This document shows positions 57,145-64,000 of a stretch of 64,000 nucleotides of DNA, piece by piece (position 1 is the stretch's first letter; each line of letters opens with the position of its first letter). Under the pieces are notes generated by a model that did not search any database, was not told where the DNA came from, and saw only the letters and a program-made list of their open reading frames with translations. Both the position numbers and the translations under genes were made by a program. This stretch comes from Todiramphus chloris collaris. Its lineage: Eukaryota; Chordata; Aves; Coraciiformes; Alcedinidae. The stretch lies in assembly GCA_025345505.1 (NCBI GenBank), contig JANVCC010000011.1, forward strand, positions 2,675,849 to 2,739,848. The letters run 5' to 3'.

Positions 57145-60129
57145 CTGTGACCCCCCACTGTCCTGCCTCAACTGTGGACATATTTTCTTAAATCACGTTT
57201 TGGGGTTCATATGATTATGAAATGTTGGGTCATGAGGAATCACATGATGTCCCTAAGAAGGAAGAACCAACAGCCACAAACATCTTTAGTAACCCATGAG
57301 AGACAGCAAGAAAAGCTGTGTGCTGGGACTTTCATGATGCTCCCCGGGAGGCGACCATAGCCCTGTGAGGCTTGGCATATTGGCAAAGGGCATGTGCTAC
57401 ACCTCAGTCAGCCAACTGCACCAGGATCCCACAGTTCTGGAAATTTTGGTGGCTGACATAAAAGTAAGAATCCCCTGCGATGTTTTCTCTGAATGGTCTG
57501 ATTCACACTGTACTTCTCAAAGGCTTAAAAATAGCTTTTGTTGGTGTCTTTGAGATTTGTAACCAAATTAGTTTTTCACTAATTCTCAAATGGGCTCCCA
57601 GTGCCAGCAAAACAACTTCAGTGCAATCTTCCAAATGCAGTGGAGCAGCAAATTGCTTAGCAAGAGGACATGCAAGGCTGGCAGATTTTGGTTTCATCCA
57701 GGAGACGCTCAACCACTTCTTATCAAAATGTCTGCTTTTAAGATGAAAAAACCCACGCATGGAGGAGCTGTGTCCATCAGGAAAAAGCAATCTCACCAGG
57801 CAGTAGCAATAATTTGCTAGTCCATCTCCTCAAAATACATCACCCAAATCATTTGGAAACAAACTCATGAACAATTTTTTTCTATCTCTATGTGGAAAAC
57901 GTTCCATTAGCTTCCTATTAACACTGGGCCATTTCTTTGCAGCCACTTGGCAGGACTAAGGCACGAGCACATATCAGTGAGGAGGTGTGAAAGAAGATCA
58001 AGTTGTACAATCACACATGAACCAACACCTGAATGAAGACACATCCAACACCGGTTCTTGCTACTTGGCTCACTGCTTTCCAACGATTCAGAGTCAAGTC
58101 TTGCTGCATCCCTTCATGGCTGAGAAGTAGCATTAAAAAACCCACAAAGCAAAGAAACGAGACTCCAGAATTTAGCGCTTTCCTGGAAAAAATAAGAGGA
58201 AGCTCCCCAAGCAAGGCCAACGATGCTACCACAGCTTCCCTTTTCATTGCCAGTGTGAGCCACAACTTCTCTAGTTCTCTTTGGTCTGTCTGGTAGCAAT
58301 GGAAACCCCCACACAGTCAATATTTGGCAGAGAAACATGCAATCTGGTGGTATTGGGTAAATCCTAACATAAGCTGGTTGCAAATGAACTGCTCTTGCCA
58401 GGACAAAATTTCTTGGGAAGCTTCAGGAGCTGGAGTATCACTGGAGGGTGGGACCATTGGACAGGGCAACAGCCCCACCAGACTGGGATTATGACCCTGT
58501 CCACTTCCGCCCAGTGCCCTCCTGATGATAAGGAGTCACTGACATTCTTCTAAAACAGCTTCTGACACAGAAAAACAGCCCATGGCACCAGCTTCCAGAC
58601 TGCCTGTCCTGGATGAGCAGCTGCAGGCAGCACAGCTGGATTCACCTCCTACCCATGTCCCTACAGCAGGACCAACTGTTCCTGCCTCCTAAGATTATCT
58701 TCTGAGCTAGAGGAATAAGCACTGATCATTAGAAAATAATGTCTGGAAATAATAGATTTCCAGGAACTCTCTTATTTTTGTGTTGATTTCCCCCATTAGG
58801 AGAAGGGTTCAGCTTGTGCTTGCCAGACTGGCGCTGCTCTTGGATCATTTTATGGCACTAATGGAGCTTGCTTCAACATATAGTGATACATGGCAAAGGA
58901 TACGCAGCCTGCAGCCCATGGCCAATCCTCCTGGGACACCTATTTCCCCATTCAAAGCTACTGATATCAACCAGATCTTCCACATTTAGGCTTCCCCAGA
59001 ATATCACCTTCCTGCAAGAAGGTGATTTAAGGGTCTACTGACCACCAGCTGCAACAGCAGTAGGATGCAGAGAATCTATATGTGGATGGCAACCACAGCC
59101 CATGCCAAACTAGAGGAGGATGCAACTTCACCTAACTTACACACTTTCTTTCCAAGAACACCTTCTTCCACTGCAGGGCTCCTCCTCCACATGAATTTTC
59201 CACCTGTCTTCAGTTCTGTTTCCTCCTGGCTTCTCTGAAGCCCCTGCTGCTGTGATCCCACTCCTGCCAAAACACTGTGCCTCACCAACACGCTGTGTGA
59301 GCCAAGGGCCGTGTTTGTTTAACAGCTTTACGATGCAGAGAGGCCAACAGCTTAACAGCCATTAAATGGTACCTTTGCAGCATGAATTGCCAGCTGTGTG
59401 GTCCTTTGCCTGTACCAGGTTGCTTCATAGTTAAATCACAGCTGCTAAAGGACCTTAATACCAGTGAGAAGTATTTTGACGCTTGTTAAGTACTTTTTTG
59501 AAAGGCTTGTTTGTTAAAAAAGAAACGCCCATCATGCTGCCAGCGCAATGTAAATCCTCCCCAGTGCTGAGAACCCTGACTGCTGCTTGACTGCTTTCCA
59601 CCTCAGCAGTGCTGTGGTGAGTTGAAGTTTACAAAACTGACCCCTTTCCAGCTGGCTGCTGCCTGGAATTGCTTGTTTTATGGGTTAGAGAGTTGGGTTG
59701 GCAGAGACAAGGCGGTGCTGCTCGGTTCATTGGTTAAGTGGACTTAGAAGGGATGCTTAGGGGAACTCAGGCAGTGGTTAGGACCCTTCCCGTCCCCTCT
59801 GCTGGTGTGGCTGCTGTTGAGCCACCAAGGTACCATCACAGGAGATCTTCTGGACAGATCATGAGGGAGGTCCCTCCTATTCCCTGTGGCTGTCCTGATG
59901 TTGAAATGCTGTGACCAAGCTGGTGGCATCAGTGCAGAGGGTTCAGACTGTCCCTTGTCAGAGAATCTGTGTACTCTAATCATGTAATAACCCAAGTGTA
60001 GTTCAAGACAGGTCAGAGAGAAGCTTTATTAGCTATGATCATAGTGAGGAGACATTCAGGCAGCATCTCCCACTCTGCTCCCCTGTTCTCTGGCAATGAT
60101 TGCAGAGACCCAGCCTACATATTGTTCCA

Positions 60130-60181
60130 GGAAAAAACAAAACAAACAAACAAACAAAAAAACCCAAACAAAAAACAAACC
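60130..60181. repeat. (CAAA)n simple repeat
   Basis: aacaaacaaacaaacaaaaa units, degenerate, in GAB2 intron 1. Confidence 0.9.
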
Positions 60182-60510
60182 AGAGGTGTAGAATAATTTC
60201 AATGTTAGAAAAGCCAGGTATCCATCCCTGGGGAACTTGCTAACTGCCCAAATCCCAAGAAGGAATCAAACAGTAAATATAGCGGCAATATGAACACATG
60301 GCTCTTGGTGGGTCCTACAGGAGGGGCCCATCCAGTATTATCTTAGCTCAGAAGGGAGGACTTAGAAACAGTCAGAGACTGTTAGCTTTTAGTTGAATGG
60401 AATGTCCTTTCAATTAGGATTTGACCCAGACCTCTCAAATATTAAATATTAATAATTCTACCACCACATCCTTATAGTATATATAAAGGAAAAGAGGAGA
60501 AAAGAGAGAA

Positions 60511-60630
60511 GATGAGAAGAGAAGAGAAGAGAAGAGAAGAGAAGAGAAGAGAAGAGAAGAGAAGAGAAGAGAANNNNNNNNNNAAGAGAAGAGAAGAGAA
60601 GAGAAGAGAAGAGAAGAGAAGAGAAGAGAA
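60511..60630. repeat. (AAGAG)n microsatellite with assembly gap
   Basis: About 110 bases of agaag pentamers around a 10-N gap. An all-purine strand. Confidence 0.95.
60574..60583. other. Assembly gap, 10 N
   Basis: Ten N inside the AAGAG repeat; length of the repeat unresolved. Confidence 0.98.
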
Positions 60631-62184
60631 ATATGTATTTCCCAGGAAATCTCTCTGCCCTGCTCCTTCTCCCCCACTAACACCTTTGTCCCTGCAAGCG
60701 CAGCACATCACCAGTATGAAACAAACCTTCCAAAATCTGATCTGACACAAATCACAGGATCTAATCTGAGCTGGCAGGTGGGATGAGTGACCTAGCCGTG
60801 ACACCAGACAACTTTCTCACACTGGTATGAAGCCAGGGACTGAGTGATTCAAGCAGGAAAACCCACAGGGGGGTAAGGAGGCTCTTGTGTCCCAGATATG
60901 CCCAGAGCCAAAGAAGTCCTGGGTGCAGGATGGCTCCTGCCATTGCCTCTGCAGCCACCATGCCCACAGAAAGCCCTAAGCCTGTTTCAGCCCTGCATGC
61001 CACCAGTTTTCACTCTGCAGTGCAGAATGGTCTTGTACCCTATCAAGCACATTTGTCCTCCAGCTTCTGGAACATTTGGTGTAGCAGAGAGGAGTTCATG
61101 CTCCAGGAGCATGTGAGAAGGTCTGCAATTCCTAGAAAGGTCTCACTGTTCTTCCCAGCCACTGTGTCCCATTGCTGTACCCTCCTGGCTGCCACTTTGG
61201 TCATCCTGGCAAGATCATCTCTGGGAAAGGACGATAGAGAAGATGGGGATACCCTGAGAGCATGTTTCAGGTGGCTTGGCTCTCTCAGTGGTTTTACTGG
61301 TTTTGCCATGTGCAGCAATGACACCAACGGTAGCCGTTGGACTGTGTTACCCTGCACTGGGGCTGACCCTGCCTTGGCCACCCCATTCCCATAGCCCTGC
61401 ATGACTGACACAGTTCCCTACTGCAGCCAGTGCTACCAGCACTGGGGAGTGAAGCCCCATGCAGGAGAATTGTAGAATAATCTCCTGGTGACCTGTATAA
61501 TGATGTTGTTGTCCTCTGGGGGCTTTTTATCTCATTTGATGGACAGAAGGATGCTGGTTTGATTATTCATGAACGAATGCCTCTCCCCTCCCTATGCAAG
61601 CGCTAACTCAAAGGAAATGCTGCTGGGAAGAAGATTTGCAAGCCATGAGGAAGCTCCTTGTGTCTGCTTAGGTAGCGGTTCTGCTGGCTGATTGCCCACA
61701 CAAAGCCCAGATGTCCCTGAGCCCAAGAGAAAACAGTAGCTCCTTTCTCCCCTTCCAGACCCACCCCTATGGCTCTCCAAGCACCTTCTCTTGCCCACTG
61801 CCCACCCACAGTATCATTTGACGTGACGCTGGGAACAGACAGGTCCTGATCCCACTCCTGTCACCCTTCAAAGGGATGTAGACCGATCCCCACTAATCAC
61901 GCATCTGCCGTGGCTAAGCTCATGGTGAGTTCGTTAGCAGCATCTCTTTGGGGGAGGCTTGATTGACAGCATTAATAAAGCCACACTGCAGTGGAGAGAC
62001 CCTGCAGGACACAGGAAACCTTGCTGGGGTAGAAGGTGGCTCTTCCTGTGCTTGTTAGGGGACCAAGGAAAGTAACGGTGATGCAAAAAAAAACCCCAAC
62101 CCAGTGTGTATCTCAGGCAGTCAACCTTCCCTCCCGGGAATTTTTTCTCCCACTGTCAGAGGTGTAATTAGGTTTCAGAGCACA

Positions 62185-62342
62185 CACTGAACCGCTACGT
62201 GTGAAATCTACCCGAGGGCGACGTGAGACTTCCCGCACTGAGCATCACTCACGGGTGGCTGAGATGGCTCGGAGCTAAAGGTACACTGGTGTGAGCTGGA
62301 GGACTCGCTCCCTGTCACTGCGCTCTGTGAACATGACGGGTG
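62185..62342. promoter_or_regulatory. CpG-dense patch in GAB2 intron 1
   Basis: Eleven CpG dinucleotides within about 150 bases, in otherwise CpG-poor intron. Non-repetitive. Possible enhancer or minor promoter; no exon is recognised next to it. Confidence 0.3.
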
Positions 62343-62639
62343 ACAAAGCAGTGCCACAATGTGGAAAACATTTCTCTCCATGTTTATTTTAGAGGAGTTC
62401 TCTGGCTGGGAAGATTTCAGTAGTTCAGTGCTGCACGGTTGGTCTTAGGAAAATAAAGATATCTCTCTGGGATGTGAGGGCACCGACCGTGTTTCTGCTG
62501 GGATGCTGGGGTGCTTGATTAAGGATGGGATGGAAAAGCCACATACTAGGTAGTGAGCTTGTACTTACGCCACCAGACAAGCTGTGACTGTCTAAGAAAG
62601 AAGGACACAGGGGAAACCCCGGGGTGGGCCTGGAGTGTT

Positions 62640-62945
62640 TCTACCTAGAGGGTGTACAGAGGATGGAGACAAACTCTACTGGGATATGTATGGGCATAGC
62701 ACAAAAAGCAATGTGAAGGCCCCATTAGATGTAAGGAAAAGGCTTCACAATGAGCAGTAGGACAAAAAAAGACCAGAGAGGGTGATGTCCATTCTTGGAG
62801 ATATTTAAAACTTGCCTGGACGAGCCCAGGAGCAATGTGATTTGCCTCCAGAGTTGGCCCTAACTTTAGGGTGGCCTCACTTTGAGCAGGAAGTTGGTCC
62901 AGAGACCTCCAAAGGTCCCTTCTGACCTCAGCTATCTCTGAATCT
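62640..62945 (+). mobile_element. Diverged CR1 LINE fragment, plus strand, GAB2 intron 1
   Basis: Reads forward: ggtgatgtccattcttggag, atatttaaaacttgcctgga and ggtcccttctgacctcagct, a CR1 3' region without clean terminal repeats. The left limit is uncertain and divergence is high, so this is an old copy. Confidence 0.75.
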
Positions 62946-64000
62946 AAATTGCTTTTCCATAATTAGATCCAGCTCCCAGCAAGGAGTGTTGAACTTGTTA
63001 TATGGAGACGTGATGAGACTGCTCAGACCCAGAGCTCCAGTGTGGGAGTGGTGCAGCCATCCACCACACACCCATCCTCAGCATTTAGCGTGAGAAAGGG
63101 CAGCATTGCCATTTTTTAACTCTCCTTGAGCAAAGCAACCTTTTCTGGGTTATTTCTTCTGAAATCTGCAAGGCACCTTTGCAAGCAGGAAGGTGCTGGG
63201 AATATACGGTCTTTGAAGAAGTGAGCTGGAGCCCATCTCCTTCCCCAAGACTGGCAGTGAGTGGTCCACATGCAGTGCCTCCACTGAATCCCTGTTGCCA
63301 TGCCATGGATTTTGTTATCTGGAAGTATTTCCTGCTATTCATCCCTGTTCTGTATTCCACTCTGTTACTCCTAGCTGAAGTCTCTCCCCACACTCTGCCA
63401 TGGCACACCCTTTGCAAGGGGACTGACAGAGCCGGCGGCTCCCTGGGGATCTGCAGGACACCTGGTGAAGGGGTGAGATGACAGCATCATTGCCCCTACC
63501 CCAAGCCCCCATCGGCCAGCCTGAAGAAAAACAGCAAAAGGGACCACGTCCTACAAAAGCAATGCTGCAGGTGATACTCCCAGGGCCCCGGAGGGATTGC
63601 AGCGAGTCTCCAGCCAACTGTTTAGTCTGGGTCTGATCCAGAAGCCAGGGCAACTAAATGGATTTTTCACTCTCGGCTTCAAGGTGCTTTTTCTTTTTTT
63701 TGGCAATGCCAGTTCCAAGAGTGCTTTCCAGCTCCTGCAGCTGCTCTGGCTGCATCCTGAACTTGACACTGGAGCAAGCCATAGGGTGATAGCACTGCTG
63801 TATCACCTCGTTGGGCACAAGCATGTGGCTCTGCCACACAAGTGATGAACTGAGCACAAAGCTACATCACCCCTGTTCCTTGCTGTCACAGCTTTCACCG
63901 TGCTGCCTCTTTGGAGGCTGACATGGACAAAGCACTGAAATATCCAAACAGGATGGCCCAGAAGCTTATTATGTGATATTACATTTATCATCTATATTAT

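Larger units (their letters stand above)
55750..64000 (-). other. GAB2: GAB2 intron 1 (partial, right edge of window)
   Basis: Sequence upstream of the PH-domain exon. I looked on the minus strand for exon 1 (start of the PH domain, about 25 residues) and did not find it, so it lies to the right of the window. Known GAB2 genes have a very long first intron. Contents: T-rich, poly-G, AAAC and AAGAG repeats, one plus-strand CR1 and candidate regulatory patches. Confidence 0.8.

Noticed and set aside
55750-64000. Search for GAB2 exon 1 or an alternative coding first exon
   Set aside because: No minus-strand sequence resembling the start of the PH domain with a donor site was found.
1-64000. tRNA, snoRNA, microRNA hairpins, viral inserts, LTR elements or a new gene system
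   Set aside because: Read on both strands for tRNA boxes, obvious hairpins, LTR ends and viral reading frames; nothing convincing was seen. Faint or structure-only RNAs cannot be excluded without a covariance-model search.

Overview
The window looks like a bird chromosome, or possibly another sauropsid. Eleven or more CR1 LINE fragments, most keeping the typical 3' end of short 'tcatagaat' units, are the only abundant transposons. Two MIR-like remnants are also visible. Two vertebrate genes can be read directly from exon translations with consensus splice sites. They lie tail to tail, in the same arrangement as human 11q14.1.

Region 1 (1-8.7 kb, + strand): the 3' part of USP35, a ubiquitin-specific protease. 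Six coding exons (1651-7279) encode 646 residues in unbroken phase. They include the whole catalytic domain: Cys box in exon 2243-2436, two CxxC pairs and the His box in the large exon 5207-6422. The C-terminus ends in LVF. The N-terminal exons lie left of the window. A 3' UTR with AATAAA at 8658-8663 follows.

Region 2 (8.7-12.1 kb): the interval between the converging genes. It holds an AT-rich microsatellite-like tract carrying a CR1 into which a second CR1 has inserted.

Region 3 (12.1-55.7 kb, - strand): GAB2, the docking adaptor. Nine coding exons (55749 down to 19256) encode 656 residues: most of the PH domain, two proline-rich GRB2-SH3 ligands, three YxxM PI3K sites and two SHP2 sites. 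All phases agree. Introns carry CR1 copies in both orientations (mostly sense to GAB2), a MIR split by a CR1, simple repeats, two 10-N assembly gaps and several non-repetitive, CpG-containing patches that may be regulatory. Exon 1, about 25 residues in the known protein, was not found.

Region 4 (55.75-64 kb): GAB2 intron 1. No exon was seen. It holds simple repeats, a plus-strand CR1 and two candidate regulatory patches.

The two genes encode unrelated signalling proteins, a deubiquitinase and a receptor-tyrosine-kinase adaptor. Their proximity is conserved synteny, not an operon. I found no RNA gene, CRISPR array, virus or previously undescribed gene system. The most interesting items are nested transposons, a microsatellite that grew inside a CR1, and candidate enhancers.
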